From NCBI RefSeq assembly GCF_900105075.1, contig NZ_FNSK01000001.1:1191001-1255000 (forward strand): 64,000 nt of DNA. Reading direction: 5' to 3'. Below the pieces are notes generated by a model, which had not been told where the DNA came from, made no database searches, and saw only the letters and a program-made list of their open reading frames with translations. Source of the DNA: Rhodobacter sp. 24-YEA-8. Lineage in GTDB: Bacteria > Pseudomonadota > Alphaproteobacteria > Rhodobacterales > Rhodobacteraceae. Each line of letters opens with the position of its first letter. Position 1 is the first letter of the stretch. The position numbers were made by a program, and so were the translations under genes. Below are positions 9,742-18,605 of the stretch, piece by piece.

Positions 9742-11096
9742 CACACGTTCAGGAGCAGATGCTCACGCTCCCATGGGCTGATGACCTGGAGGAACTCTTT
9801 GTATTCGTTGCGTTTCACCGAATCGTAGCATTTGATGAAATCGACGCCCATCACGTTTTTCAGGGCCAGGTCCTCATCCAGAAGATCCAGCGCATCGCCA
9901 AGGTTCACCGGGATCTCATCCGAATCGATATAGGCGGAGCCGGTGAATTCCGGGCGCGCGGCTTTCTTTTCCATCAGCCCGAGATAGCCGCAGGCCAAGG
10001 TCGCCGCGATGCCGAGATAGGGGTTGCAATCCATCCCCGGCAGGCGGTTTTCGATGCGCCGCGCCGCCGGACCAGAGATCGGTACCCGCAGGCCGGTCGT
10101 GCGGTTGTCGCGGCCCCATTCCAGATTGATCGGCGCCGCGAAATCCGGAACGTAACGGCGGTAAGAATTCACATAGGGCGCCATCAGCGCGATTGCCGCC
10201 CCCATATGGTTCTGCATCCCGGCGATGAAATGCTGGAACTCTTCGGTCTCGACGCCCTTGGCACCGGAGAAGATGTTCTTTCCGGTTTTCAGATCCACGA
10301 CCGAGGTGTGGATATGCATGGCAGATCCAGGCTCGCCTGCGATGGGCTTGGCCATGAAGGTCGCGAAACAATCATGGCGCAGTGCCGCCTCGCGGATCAG
10401 GCGTTTGAAGTAGAACACATGATCCGCCAGTTCAATCGGGTCGCCATGCGCGAGGTTCAGTTCGATCTGTCCGGCGCCGCCTTCCTGCAGGATACCGTCG
10501 ATTTCCAGCCCCTGGGCTTCGGCGAAATCATAGATATCGTCGATCACCTTGCCATATTCGTCGATTGCGGAAAGGCTGTAGGCCTGTTTCCCGGCGGCAC
10601 GGCGCCCGGTGCGCCCCATCGGCGGGATTACCGGCATATTTGGGTCGATATTGCGCGCGGTCAGGAAGAATTCCATCTCGGGCGCAACGACCGGTTTCCA
10701 GCCCTGTTCCTCGTAAAGTCCCACGATCCGGCGCAGCACATTCCGGGGCGAAAACGGCACCAGATTGCCCTGCTGATCTTTCGCATCATGGATCACCTGG
10801 AGCGTGATATCGGCGGTCCAGGGCGCGGCGGTCGCGGTGGACCAGTCGGGCTCGAGGATCATGTCCGGCTCGGTAAAGGCGTCGAAGGGGCTGTCGGCCC
10901 ATTCACCGGTGATGGTCTGCAGAAAGATGGAGTTTGGCAGGAAGTAATTGGTTTGTTTTGCGAATTTCGCGGCAGGCATGGCCTTGCCGCGTGCCACACC
11001 GGCAATATCGCCGATCACGCATTCCACCTCATCGACGCGACGTTTACCGATATAGTCCCGTGCCGCTTTGGGCAGTTTTTCCGTCCAGTTGGACAT
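9741..11096 (-). CDS. puuA: Glutamine synthetase-like gamma-glutamyl amine ligase
   Basis: 451-residue glutamine synthetase superfamily protein that joins glutamate to an amine using ATP. It has the catalytic-domain motifs GGAGQIELNLAHGDPIELAD, KPIAGEPGSAMHIHTSVVD and RVPISGPAARRIENRLPGMDCNPYL. N-terminal VECVIGDIAGVARGKAMPA is of the PuuA/GlnA-III type rather than true GlnA. It is upstream of, and overlaps, the PuuB-like oxidase gene, so gamma-glutamylputrescine synthetase is the best reading. A second paralogue lies 840 bases upstream, so the substrates of the two may differ. Confidence 0.85.
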   Translation of the reverse strand: MSNWTEKLPKAARDYIGKRRVDEVECVIGDIAGVARGKAMPAAKFAKQTNYFLPNSIFLQTITGEWADSPFDAFTEPDMILEPDWSTATAAPWTADITLQVIHDAKDQQGNLVPFSPRNVLRRIVGLYEEQGWKPVVAPEMEFFLTARNIDPNMPVIPPMGRTGRRAAGKQAYSLSAIDEYGKVIDDIYDFAEAQGLEIDGILQEGGAGQIELNLAHGDPIELADHVFYFKRLIREAALRHDCFATFMAKPIAGEPGSAMHIHTSVVDLKTGKNIFSGAKGVETEEFQHFIAGMQNHMGAAIALMAPYVNSYRRYVPDFAAPINLEWGRDNRTTGLRVPISGPAARRIENRLPGMDCNPYLGIAATLACGYLGLMEKKAARPEFTGSAYIDSDEIPVNLGDALDLLDEDLALKNVMGVDFIKCYDSVKRNEYKEFLQVISPWEREHLLLNV

Positions 11097-11131
11097 GTTT
11101 CACACTCTGGTTTGGGGCCCTGGCCTGCGCT

Positions 11132-11845
11132 TCACGCGCGGCGCTGTGCGGCCCTTGTCTGGTGAGAGAGAAAGAAATCCGCGATTCTTTCCGCCATGGT
11201 CGTGGTCCCAAGCGGCGTGTCGATCTTCTCTGTTGCGGCATCCAGTGTCGCTTGTGGCACGAGGCCCGGGCCGCGATATTTGATCAGACCTTCGATGAAA
11301 TCTTTCTTAAATTCCGGATGCGGCTGCACGGTGAACATGCGGTCATCGTAAAGCAGCCCGGCATTGGAGCAGAAATCGGTCGAGGCGATGACCTCGGCCA
11401 TTTCGGGCTTTTCGACCACCTGATCCTGGTGCCAGGCGTTCAGCGTGATCGTTTCAGCATCAGGGCCGGAGCCGAAATGGTAATCGGTCGGGCCGACCGA
11501 CCAGCCGCCTTTATATTTCTCGACGCGGCCGCCCATCGCCTGGGCGATGATCTGATGGCCAAAGCAGATGCCCACGACCGGCACATGTTCGGCATAGGCC
11601 TCGCGGATAAAGGCTTCGAGTGGCTTGATGAACGGGTGATCCTCATAGGCGCCGAATCGCGAACCGGTGATCAGCCAGCCGTCACAGTCATGGACGGAAG
11701 ACGGGAAATCCATCTCCATCACGGTGAAGCGGCGGAATTCCAAGCCGCGATCCGCGAGCAGGCGCTCGAAGAAATCGGGATAATCGCCCATGGTGGGTTT
11801 GAGGGCGTCGGGGGAGGCCCCGGTTTGCAGGATGCCGATGATCAT
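11132..11845 (-). CDS. Class I glutamine amidotransferase-like hydrolase
   Basis: About 237 residues. The nucleophile elbow VPVVGICFGHQI puts the catalytic Cys near residue 94, and QPHPEF supplies the His/Glu pair, so the triad is intact. Related to the GMP-synthase-like type 1 GATases. It sits between two gamma-glutamyl ligase genes, so a role in hydrolysing a gamma-glutamyl intermediate or delivering ammonia is likely; that is inference. The ATG at 11845 (MIIGILQTGASPD) fits the family; a GTG at 11863 would add six residues. Confidence 0.85.
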   Translation of the reverse strand: MIIGILQTGASPDALKPTMGDYPDFFERLLADRGLEFRRFTVMEMDFPSSVHDCDGWLITGSRFGAYEDHPFIKPLEAFIREAYAEHVPVVGICFGHQIIAQAMGGRVEKYKGGWSVGPTDYHFGSGPDAETITLNAWHQDQVVEKPEMAEVIASTDFCSNAGLLYDDRMFTVQPHPEFKKDFIEGLIKYRGPGLVPQATLDAATEKIDTPLGTTTMAERIADFFLSHQTRAAQRRA

Positions 11846-11938
11846 TGGGGCGCTCTGGGTCACGAAGTTGCGGTCATAAGGATGGTGGGTGCGGCCCCGC
11901 CTCTGGTCAAGGGGGGCCGGACTGTATCGCGGTTCAGA

Positions 11939-13276
11939 TCATACGGTATCGAGATAAAGTTCGACCAGTTCTTCGGGCGAAAGCTCGGCGGTGTAATGCA
12001 GTTCCTGACGCTTGGTCATCACCATATTGGCGATCAGCTCGGGCGGCAGGAACCGCGCGACATGCGGCGAGAATTCAAAGGCGTCGATGGCATCCTGCCA
12101 GGTCGTCGGGATCTGCGGCAGATCAAGCGCATAGGAATTGCCGCTGATCGGTGCGACGGGTTCCTTCCCGTCTTCGATTCCCGAAAGTGCCGCGCCAAGG
12201 ATGGCTGCGAGCATCAGATAGGGGTTCACATCCCCCCCCGCCACGCGATGCTCGATCCGCCGCGCCGCCGGGTTGCCCGAGGGAATGCGGATCGCGGCGG
12301 TGCGGTTCTCATAGCCCCAGCAGATCGCGGTGGGCGCATGGGCATCGGGCACCAGCCGGTCAAAGCTGTTGGCATGGGGCGCGAAGAGAAGCGTCGAATC
12401 GTGCATTGCCTCCAGGCAGCCGGCCACGGCATGGCGCAGCAGGGCGGTGCCTTTGGGGCCACCGGAATCGAAGATATTGTCGCCCTTCTGGTCCAGCACC
12501 GAGAAATGCGTATGCAGGCCCGAGCCCGAATAATCGGCATAGGGCTTCGCCATGAAAGACGCCGCAAAGCCGTGACGGCGCGCCAGCCCCTTCACCAGCA
12601 TCTTGAAGAACCAGGCATCATCGGCGGCGCGCAGCGCGTCGTCGCAATGCATCAGGTTGACTTCGAACTGGCCAAGCCCGGTTTCCGAGGTTGTGGTATC
12701 GGCCGGAATATCCATCGCCTCGCAGGCGTCATAGAGATCGGTGAAGAAGACGTCGAAAGCGTCCAGTGCCCGGATCGAAAGCGCCTCGGCCGCCTTGCGG
12801 CGCTTGCCCGAACGGGGCGAAAGCGGCACCTGCATCGTCTTGCCGGAATCGTCGATCAGGAAGAACTCCAGCTCCATCGCGCAGACGGGCGTCAGGCCAC
12901 GTGCCTTGTAGCGGTCGACGACCGCGCGCAAAGCATGGCGGGGATCGCCCTCATAGGGTTTGCCGTTTTCGCGGTACATCCAGATCGGCAGCAAGGCCGA
13001 AGGGCTTTCCAGCCAGGGCATCGGCATGAAGCCGCGCTCGGTCGGGCGCAGGGTGCCGTCCTGGTCACCCTCCTCAAAAACCAGCGGGCTGTCGTCGATA
13101 TCTTCACCCCAGATGTCGAGGTTCAAGACAGAATAGGGGAAACGTACGCCGCTTTTCACCACATTATCGGCAAAGCGCGCCGGAACGCGCTTGCCGCGCG
13201 CCTGCCCGTTGAGATCAGCCGCGGCCACACGAATTGTGCGGACCTGCGGATGTTTTCTGAGCCAGTCCTTCATCAT
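11939..13276 (-). CDS. Second glutamine synthetase-like gamma-glutamyl amine ligase
   Basis: About 445 residues, PuuA-type glutamine synthetase paralogue. Motifs: VRTIRVAAADLNGQARGKRV near the start, the metal-site region ETGLGQFEVNLMHCDD, SGSGLHTHFSVLD, and RIPSGNPAARRIEHRVAGGD. The first 36 residues of the longest frame (from 13384) are unlike the family, so I start at the ATG pair 13276/13273, although no good ribosome site is visible. Probably the first gene of the ligase-amidotransferase-ligase-oxidase operon. A palindrome 205 bases upstream (13481-13492) is a candidate operator. Confidence 0.82.
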   Translation of the reverse strand: MMKDWLRKHPQVRTIRVAAADLNGQARGKRVPARFADNVVKSGVRFPYSVLNLDIWGEDIDDSPLVFEEGDQDGTLRPTERGFMPMPWLESPSALLPIWMYRENGKPYEGDPRHALRAVVDRYKARGLTPVCAMELEFFLIDDSGKTMQVPLSPRSGKRRKAAEALSIRALDAFDVFFTDLYDACEAMDIPADTTTSETGLGQFEVNLMHCDDALRAADDAWFFKMLVKGLARRHGFAASFMAKPYADYSGSGLHTHFSVLDQKGDNIFDSGGPKGTALLRHAVAGCLEAMHDSTLLFAPHANSFDRLVPDAHAPTAICWGYENRTAAIRIPSGNPAARRIEHRVAGGDVNPYLMLAAILGAALSGIEDGKEPVAPISGNSYALDLPQIPTTWQDAIDAFEFSPHVARFLPPELIANMVMTKRQELHYTAELSPEELVELYLDTV

Positions 13277-13480
13277 TGATTTAAACCAGCAAGCATGGAC
13301 GCGCCCTCGCGCCATCGCTCGTGGTGGCCTGACGACCATCGTGGAAGACGGCCGGCCCACAAGATGCGCAAGGTGCCGGACCATGCCCTGGTCCTTCCCT
13401 TGGTTTGATCGCCTCTCCCGCCGGGCATTGGCCCCGATTGAAACGCTGTGGTCGAGCGGGTCCGGGCGGGTGCCCGGATA

Positions 13481-13492
13481 ATTTGATCAAAT
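13481..13492. promoter_or_regulatory. AT-rich palindrome, candidate operator/promoter region of the ligase operon
   Basis: Perfect 12-bp palindrome ATTTGATCAAAT inside a 30-base AT-rich patch (13478-13500) of otherwise GC-rich DNA. It lies between the stop of the permease gene (13501) and the ligase gene, where the second operon's promoter should be. TTGATCAA-type dyads are common for GntR and related regulators; which one acts here is unknown. Confidence 0.45.
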
Positions 13493-13500
13493 ATAAGATA

Positions 13501-14331
13501 CTAGCGGATCAGCTGAGGACGCAAGCGAATTCTTTTCTTCTGATACGAGGGCAGGTGACGGTTCAGCCGCTGGTTCACCAGACCGAAGATCCCGATCAGA
13601 ACCAGCGTCAGGATGATGAAATAGAAGGCGACGATCGGATAGGGGACAAAGGGGTTGAAGGTCTTGTCGGCGAGGTAATTCGCGTAATAGAGCGCGTCGC
13701 CGCGTTGCTGAAACGCCGGGAAGCCGGAAAAGAACACCAGCGTCGTGGCGTGGAAGAGAAAGATCGCCTCATTGGTATAGGCGGGCCAGCCGAGCCGCAG
13801 CATGGTCGGCCATTCGATGCGGAAAAACCGGTCACGCCCGGTGATGCCATAGGCGTCGGCCGCCTCGAGATCGCCTTTCGGCACGGTCATCAGCGCCCCG
13901 TAGAAGATCTCGGCACTATAGGCGGATGTGTTGAGGAAGAGGGTGAGGGCCGCCCCCGCCCAGGCATTGGCCAGCCAGGCGGTTGGAATGGTGAATAGGC
14001 CGAACACATCGACCGAACCGCGCAGCACGGTGGTGATGAAGAAATATACGAGGAAGAACTGGATGAAGAGCGGCGAGCCGCGGAAGATAAAGATATACCA
14101 CTCGGCGGGCTTGCGGATCCATTTGTTGCGTGAGGCTTTGGCCATTGCGAGGCCGACGGCAAAGACAAAGCCCAAAGAAAGCGCCAGCAGGCCGAAATAG
14201 AGGTTCCAGAGCATCCCCGATCCGATCAGCACGAACTGATCGCAGAGCGAGATATTGGTGAGGGGCAGTGCATTTTCGCCAAAACCCAGCGAGCGCAGCC
14301 AATAGGCCTGAACAGTATCCCAGCAGGTCAT
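13501..14331 (-). CDS. Polar amino acid/opine ABC transporter permease (HisM type)
   Basis: 276-residue inner-membrane permease of the HisM/GlnP family, with about five hydrophobic segments. The ATPase-contact loop is EAADAYGITGRDRFFRIEWP. Its start overlaps the stop of the other permease gene by four bases (14328-14331). Last gene of a five-gene importer: ATPase, two binding proteins, two permeases. The neighbouring gamma-glutamylation genes suggest a basic amino acid or amine substrate; sequence alone does not fix it. Confidence 0.9.
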   Translation of the reverse strand: MTCWDTVQAYWLRSLGFGENALPLTNISLCDQFVLIGSGMLWNLYFGLLALSLGFVFAVGLAMAKASRNKWIRKPAEWYIFIFRGSPLFIQFFLVYFFITTVLRGSVDVFGLFTIPTAWLANAWAGAALTLFLNTSAYSAEIFYGALMTVPKGDLEAADAYGITGRDRFFRIEWPTMLRLGWPAYTNEAIFLFHATTLVFFSGFPAFQQRGDALYYANYLADKTFNPFVPYPIVAFYFIILTLVLIGIFGLVNQRLNRHLPSYQKKRIRLRPQLIR

Positions 14332-15209
14332 GCCGCATCCTTCCTGAGGGTTTCGCCGGCGCGGGTGGCCTGGCCATGCGAAAGGCGGCGGGTGAGGCGA
14401 CCGAGGCCGATTTCGGAGACACGGGTCAGCGCGAGATAGAAGACCAGCAGGGCGAGGAAGTAATAAAGCCGCCAGTCGCCATGCGGATAATCGAACCGCG
14501 CGGATTTAGAGCCGCCCAGCTCGCGCGCCCAATAGACGATGTCCTGGATCCCCAGAAGAAACAGCAAGGGCGTTGCCTTGATCAGGATCAGCCAGAGGTT
14601 TGAAAGGCCGGGCAGGGCATAGGTCCACATCTGCGGCACCAGGATGCGGCGGAAGGTCTGGCGCGGCGAAAGGCCATAGGCCTCGGCGGTCTCGATCTGT
14701 GCGCGTGGCACGGCATCCATCGCACCTTTCAGAACATTGGCAGCGAAGGCTCCGAAAACAATGGCAAATGTCAGCACGGCCAGCAGGAAGGCATAGGCCT
14801 GATGTACAAAGAGCGACGCGTTATTGGGCGGCACTTTCGCCGCCGGGCAGACGCGGAATTCAAGCCCCTGGCGGATCGGTTCAGACCAGTCCGGGCACCG
14901 GACCTGATGCATCACCCATTCGATCCCCTGATCCAGCGCGATCACGAAGAACAGGAAAAAGACGATATCGGGCACGCCGCGCACCATGGCGGTGTAGATC
15001 TTGCCGAGCCACCGGATGGGCGCGATATGCGACCGCGCCGCCATGGCACCGCCAAAGCCGAAGGCCAGTGCTGCCGGAGCGGTCACCAGCAAGAGCGCCA
15101 TCACCGTGAGGAAGGAGAAATAGAACTCCATATGTTTGGGCGTGGTGAGATAGCAGGAAAGCCAGCTCAGCCCTTCAATGGTCTTCGGATCGGCGCAGAA
15201 TTCGAACAT
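14328..15209 (-). CDS. Polar amino acid/opine ABC transporter permease (HisQ type)
   Basis: 293-residue permease pairing with the HisM-type subunit downstream. It has several hydrophobic helices and the EAA loop ETAEAYGLSPRQTFRRILVP. A soluble insert between helices (about residues 90-120, HQVRCPDWSEPIRQGLEFRVCP) has two Cys residues and makes it somewhat longer than classical HisQ. About 180 bases separate it from the binding-protein gene upstream; that gap holds a perfect 12-bp GC palindrome (15332-15343) and may form a processing or attenuation hairpin. Confidence 0.9.
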   Translation of the reverse strand: MFEFCADPKTIEGLSWLSCYLTTPKHMEFYFSFLTVMALLLVTAPAALAFGFGGAMAARSHIAPIRWLGKIYTAMVRGVPDIVFFLFFVIALDQGIEWVMHQVRCPDWSEPIRQGLEFRVCPAAKVPPNNASLFVHQAYAFLLAVLTFAIVFGAFAANVLKGAMDAVPRAQIETAEAYGLSPRQTFRRILVPQMWTYALPGLSNLWLILIKATPLLFLLGIQDIVYWARELGGSKSARFDYPHGDWRLYYFLALLVFYLALTRVSEIGLGRLTRRLSHGQATRAGETLRKDAA

Positions 15210-15390
15210 GGGCTTGCCCTGGCGCGGCGGCTCCGGTCAGGGCATTCACAATGCGGCTGACCAGTGGCAGACGGGTGAGGAGGGGCACCTTGCCCCGGTC
15301 TGGGTGACCGGGTGCAAGGCGCGAAAGGGATGCCCGCGCGGGCCCCGGGAAGGCCGCAGCCTCCCTGAGATCACGCGGGCGAGACCCGGA

Positions 15391-16104
15391 TCAGAACGGC
15401 GTGTAATTGCCGTCGAACCACTCATCCGTCAGTTTGTTGAGCGTGCCGTCTGCCTTCATCGACTGGATGGCCGCGTCGAATTTTGCCTTCAGCTCGGTGT
15501 CGGATTTGCGCAGCCCGATGCCGATCCCGTCGCCAAGCAGCACATCATCGCCGATGATTTCCAGCCCATCGCCGATCTGCGACAGGAGGTAATCTTCATC
15601 GGCCATGACCGCAGCCGCCTGACCATTGCGCACTGCGGCAATGGTCTCGTCAGGCGTTGCGAATTCAAGGAGCTTGGCGCCCGAAGCCGCCACATGCGCC
15701 GCCTGGATGGTGCCGGTCTGCGCCGCGATCACACCGCTGTCGAGCGGCGTATCAGCCGACATCGCGGCATAGGACGAGGGCGCGGGCTGGGTGTAGTTTT
15801 CCGAGAAGGCGATCTTCTCGCGGCGCTCATCGGTGATCGACATGCCGGCCATGATGGCATCGTAATTGCCCGATTGCAGGTTCGGGATGATCGAATCCCA
15901 GTCATTCTTGACAAAGATGCATTCCAGCTCAGCGCGCTTGCACAGCTCATTGCCAAGCACGATCTCGAACCCGTCCAGCTCGCCCTTGTCATTGATGAGG
16001 TTATAGGGCTCATAGGCGCCCTCGGTGGCGATCCGCACCGGATCGGCAGCAGCTACACCGGCGCCAAGGGCGGTGAGGGCGGTCGCAAGCAGCAGTTTCT
16101 TCAT
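15391..16104 (-). CDS. Periplasmic amino acid-binding protein (transporter-associated, first copy)
   Basis: 237-residue family 3 solute-binding protein. Signal peptide MKKLLLATALTALGAGVAAA, then the mature start DPVRIATEGAYEPYNLIND with the conserved DGFEIVLGNELCKR and GMSITDERREKIAFSENY motifs. The ribosome site decides the start: GGGAG ends directly against an upstream ATG (16110) but is six bases from the ATG at 16104, so the latter is used. Transcribed between a second binding-protein gene and the permeases. It delivers the ligand, probably a cationic or polar amino acid, to the permease pair. Confidence 0.9.
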   Translation of the reverse strand: MKKLLLATALTALGAGVAAADPVRIATEGAYEPYNLINDKGELDGFEIVLGNELCKRAELECIFVKNDWDSIIPNLQSGNYDAIMAGMSITDERREKIAFSENYTQPAPSSYAAMSADTPLDSGVIAAQTGTIQAAHVAASGAKLLEFATPDETIAAVRNGQAAAVMADEDYLLSQIGDGLEIIGDDVLLGDGIGIGLRKSDTELKAKFDAAIQSMKADGTLNKLTDEWFDGNYTPF

Positions 16105-16152
16105 TGTCATCTCCCGAAGGTTGCGTTTCTGGGTTTTGTGCCGGTTCCGGGG

Positions 16153-16863
16153 TCAGAACCAGGTGTCGTGAAGAGAGTCCAGCGTGCCATCGGCTTCCAT
16201 AGCGGCGATGGCGCTGTCGATTTCAGCCTTGAGCGCATTCCCCTTGCACACGGCGATGCCGGTGCCCTCATCGGGGATCTCCTGGCTGTAGACATATTCC
16301 AGACCCTGGCCGGCGATCAGCGTCTCAAGATCTCTGCGGTCTGAAAAGGGCCCGAGCGCCAGGTCGGCCGCGCCCTGGGCCACGGCGTTCAGCACTGCTG
16401 GCTCTGAGGTATAGGACCGATAATCCAGCTTTTCCTTGCGCAACCAGGTTTCATGCATGGTGCCCGCTTCTACTGCGATCCGGGCCGCTTCGGGCGGCGG
16501 CGCAGCAGCAAAGCCGACAAACCATTCCAGAGAATTGCCAAAGGTATAGGGGATCGACATATCCACCACCGCGCGGCGCTCCGGCGTGATCGCCATGCCA
16601 CCCAGCACCACATCGAACCGCCCCTCGGCGACGCCCGGGATCAGCTCGCCGAATTGCGCGACCTCCCATTGGCAGTCGCGATGCGTACGGCTGCAGATCT
16701 CGGTCATCACATCGTAATCAAAGCCCGAAAGCCCTCCCGCCTCATCGCGCAGGATATAGGGCGGAAAGGTGTCTTCGGTGCCAATCACCAGTGTCTCGTC
16801 CCCGCCGGTCGAGGCAAGCCAGACACTGGCGGTGATGGCTGAGATTGTGGCGATGCAGGACAT
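16153..16863 (-). CDS. Second periplasmic solute-binding protein of the same importer
   Basis: About 236 residues, family 3 solute-binding protein, divergent from the copy immediately downstream. A short hydrophobic N-terminus (MSCIATISAITASVWLAS) acts as signal peptide; then ETLVIGTEDTFPPYILRD, SGFDYDVMTEICSRTHRDCQWE and GMAITPERRAVVDMSIPY. The ATG at 16863 is seven bases after the ATPase stop, so the start is set by the operon layout even though a longer frame exists (to 16944). Two binding proteins for one permease pair suggests two ligands. Confidence 0.85.
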   Translation of the reverse strand: MSCIATISAITASVWLASTGGDETLVIGTEDTFPPYILRDEAGGLSGFDYDVMTEICSRTHRDCQWEVAQFGELIPGVAEGRFDVVLGGMAITPERRAVVDMSIPYTFGNSLEWFVGFAAAPPPEAARIAVEAGTMHETWLRKEKLDYRSYTSEPAVLNAVAQGAADLALGPFSDRRDLETLIAGQGLEYVYSQEIPDEGTGIAVCKGNALKAEIDSAIAAMEADGTLDSLHDTWF

Positions 16864-16870
16864 GCCGGCC

Positions 16871-17641
16871 TCAGACCATCGTGGCCGAAAGGAAGCCGCG
16901 CAGGCGTTCCGATTTTGGCTGGCCGAAAAGCTGCGCCGGCGCACCTTCCTCTTCGATCCGTCCCTGGTGAAGGAAAATCACATGATCCGAACAATCCGAG
17001 GCCAGTTTCATGTCATGGGTCACAAGGATCATGGTGCGGCCTTCATCAGCCAGCGCCCGGATCACCTTGATGACCTCCTGCTCCAGTTCGGGGTCAAGCG
17101 CCGAGGTCGGCTCGTCGAACAAAAGCGCGCGCGGCTCCATACACAGGGCGCGGGCGATGGCGGCACGCTGCTGCTGACCGCCCGAAAGCTGCGCCGGCCA
17201 GGCATCGGCCTTATCGGCAATGCCCACCTTTGCGAGATATTCACGCGCTTTCGCCTCGACCTCGGCCGGGTCACGTTTCATCACCGTGACCGGCGCCTCC
17301 ATGACATTCTGAAGAATTGTCATATGGGCCCAGAGGTTGAACTGTTGGAAGACCATCGAAAGATTGGTGCGGATGCGGGTGACCTGGGCGCGGTCGGATG
17401 GATGGCGGCGCAGGCCTTCGCCCTTCCAGCGCACGGCTTCGCCTTCAAATTTCACATCACCCTGCTGGCTGTCTTCCAGCAGATTGCAACATCGCAACAG
17501 CGTGGATTTCCCCGAACCCGAAGAGCCGATCAGCGAGATCACATGACCGCGTGGCGCGACAAGATCGACACCTTTGAGCACTTCGAGCGGGCCATAGGAC
17601 TTATGCAGCCCCCGGATCTCGATTACGGGCACCTCTGCCAT
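16871..17641 (-). CDS. Polar amino acid ABC transporter ATP-binding protein
   Basis: 256-residue HisP/GlnQ-type ATPase. Walker A GSSGSGKST at 39-47, Q-loop region FQQFNLWAHMT, signature LSGGQQQRAAIARAL, Walker B ALLFDEPTSALDP and the switch histidine in ILVTHDMKLA are all intact. First gene of the five-gene importer operon, with the binding proteins and permeases following on the same strand. The 200 bases upstream (17642-17840) hold its promoter; an imperfect TGACAG...CTGTCA dyad lies there near 17704-17731. Confidence 0.92.
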   Translation of the reverse strand: MAEVPVIEIRGLHKSYGPLEVLKGVDLVAPRGHVISLIGSSGSGKSTLLRCCNLLEDSQQGDVKFEGEAVRWKGEGLRRHPSDRAQVTRIRTNLSMVFQQFNLWAHMTILQNVMEAPVTVMKRDPAEVEAKAREYLAKVGIADKADAWPAQLSGGQQQRAAIARALCMEPRALLFDEPTSALDPELEQEVIKVIRALADEGRTMILVTHDMKLASDCSDHVIFLHQGRIEEEGAPAQLFGQPKSERLRGFLSATMV

Positions 17642-17840
17642 AAACCTGATATCTTCCCCTGTTGTACTTTTCGCCCGCGCCCGTCTTTTTGTCGGATCGC
17701 CCTATGACAGGTCGCAGGGATAATTCTGTCAGTAGGACGCAGATCTGCGCGGTTTGCAACGTGGTTTTGCAGCATCCTGCGGCCGCATTCCGGCAATCCG
17801 TCGTCTGAACTGCGGCAATCTGTCTGATCGGAGGATCGGA

Positions 17841-18605
17841 TCAGGCTGCAGGGACGGGCGGGCCGGGATCGGGCACCGCGAGGTAATCCGCCTCAGGGAC
17901 GGTGACAAGCCCGTAGAGATGCAAAACCGCACGGTCCTCATCCGTGAGACCCCGGATCGCAGCGTCAAGCGCCGCAAAAACCGCCTCCGCGTCGAGATCC
18001 TTCCCTGCGATGAAAGGTAAGGCAGGGGTGGCCCCGGTGCGGCCGACCTCTTTCAGCCCGGCGGCGTCGCCGCTGTCATCCTCGGACATGATCGCCCAGG
18101 TCACCGCATCAAGCGCGGCGAGATCGGCCTTTCCGGCGCGCACTGCCCGGGCCGAGGCGCGATGGCCGCCACTGCGCCAGGCCGGCACAAGCCTGATGCC
18201 GGACCGGGCCGCATGATGCGCCGGCGCCGCCCAGCCTGATTGTGAGAGATCATCATTCCAGGCAAAAGCCGCGCCGTCAAAATCGGTGAAATCCGCGCGC
18301 GGATCATCGTCGCGGGCGACCAGAATCGAATGATACTGCCCGGCAGGGGTCCCGGCCAGGCGATGATCTCCTGCCCCGATCAGCGTCACCTGGCCTCTGA
18401 GCCGCGCGCGAAACGGGTAGCCGCAGCATTGCGCCAGCACGAGATCGGGGGAAAGCCAGCCCGCCATGTAAGCACCGTCGCCGCGCGTCAGTGCCTCTGG
18501 CGCGGCAATCCCGCGCGCGCGCAACCCCTCGCGGACCTGCGCCCAGAGCCGGTCATTCGCGCCTTCGGTCCGATCTGTATCATACATGCCAAGCGCGGCA
18601 ATCAC
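17841..18605 (-). CDS. PhnD-like phosphate/phosphonate-binding family protein without signal peptide
   Basis: 254 residues beginning IAALGMYDTDRTEGANDRLW, a pattern of the PhnD-related solute-binding superfamily found in Rhodobacteria. No signal peptide or lipobox is visible, so the protein may be cytoplasmic, unlike classical PhnD. Translation starts at GTG 18605, overlapping the stop of the upstream TerB-like gene as GTGA (18602-18605). No transporter genes of a phosphonate system are nearby. The ligand and role are unknown. Confidence 0.7.
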   Translation of the reverse strand: MIAALGMYDTDRTEGANDRLWAQVREGLRARGIAAPEALTRGDGAYMAGWLSPDLVLAQCCGYPFRARLRGQVTLIGAGDHRLAGTPAGQYHSILVARDDDPRADFTDFDGAAFAWNDDLSQSGWAAPAHHAARSGIRLVPAWRSGGHRASARAVRAGKADLAALDAVTWAIMSEDDSGDAAGLKEVGRTGATPALPFIAGKDLDAEAVFAALDAAIRGLTDEDRAVLHLYGLVTVPEADYLAVPDPGPPVPAA

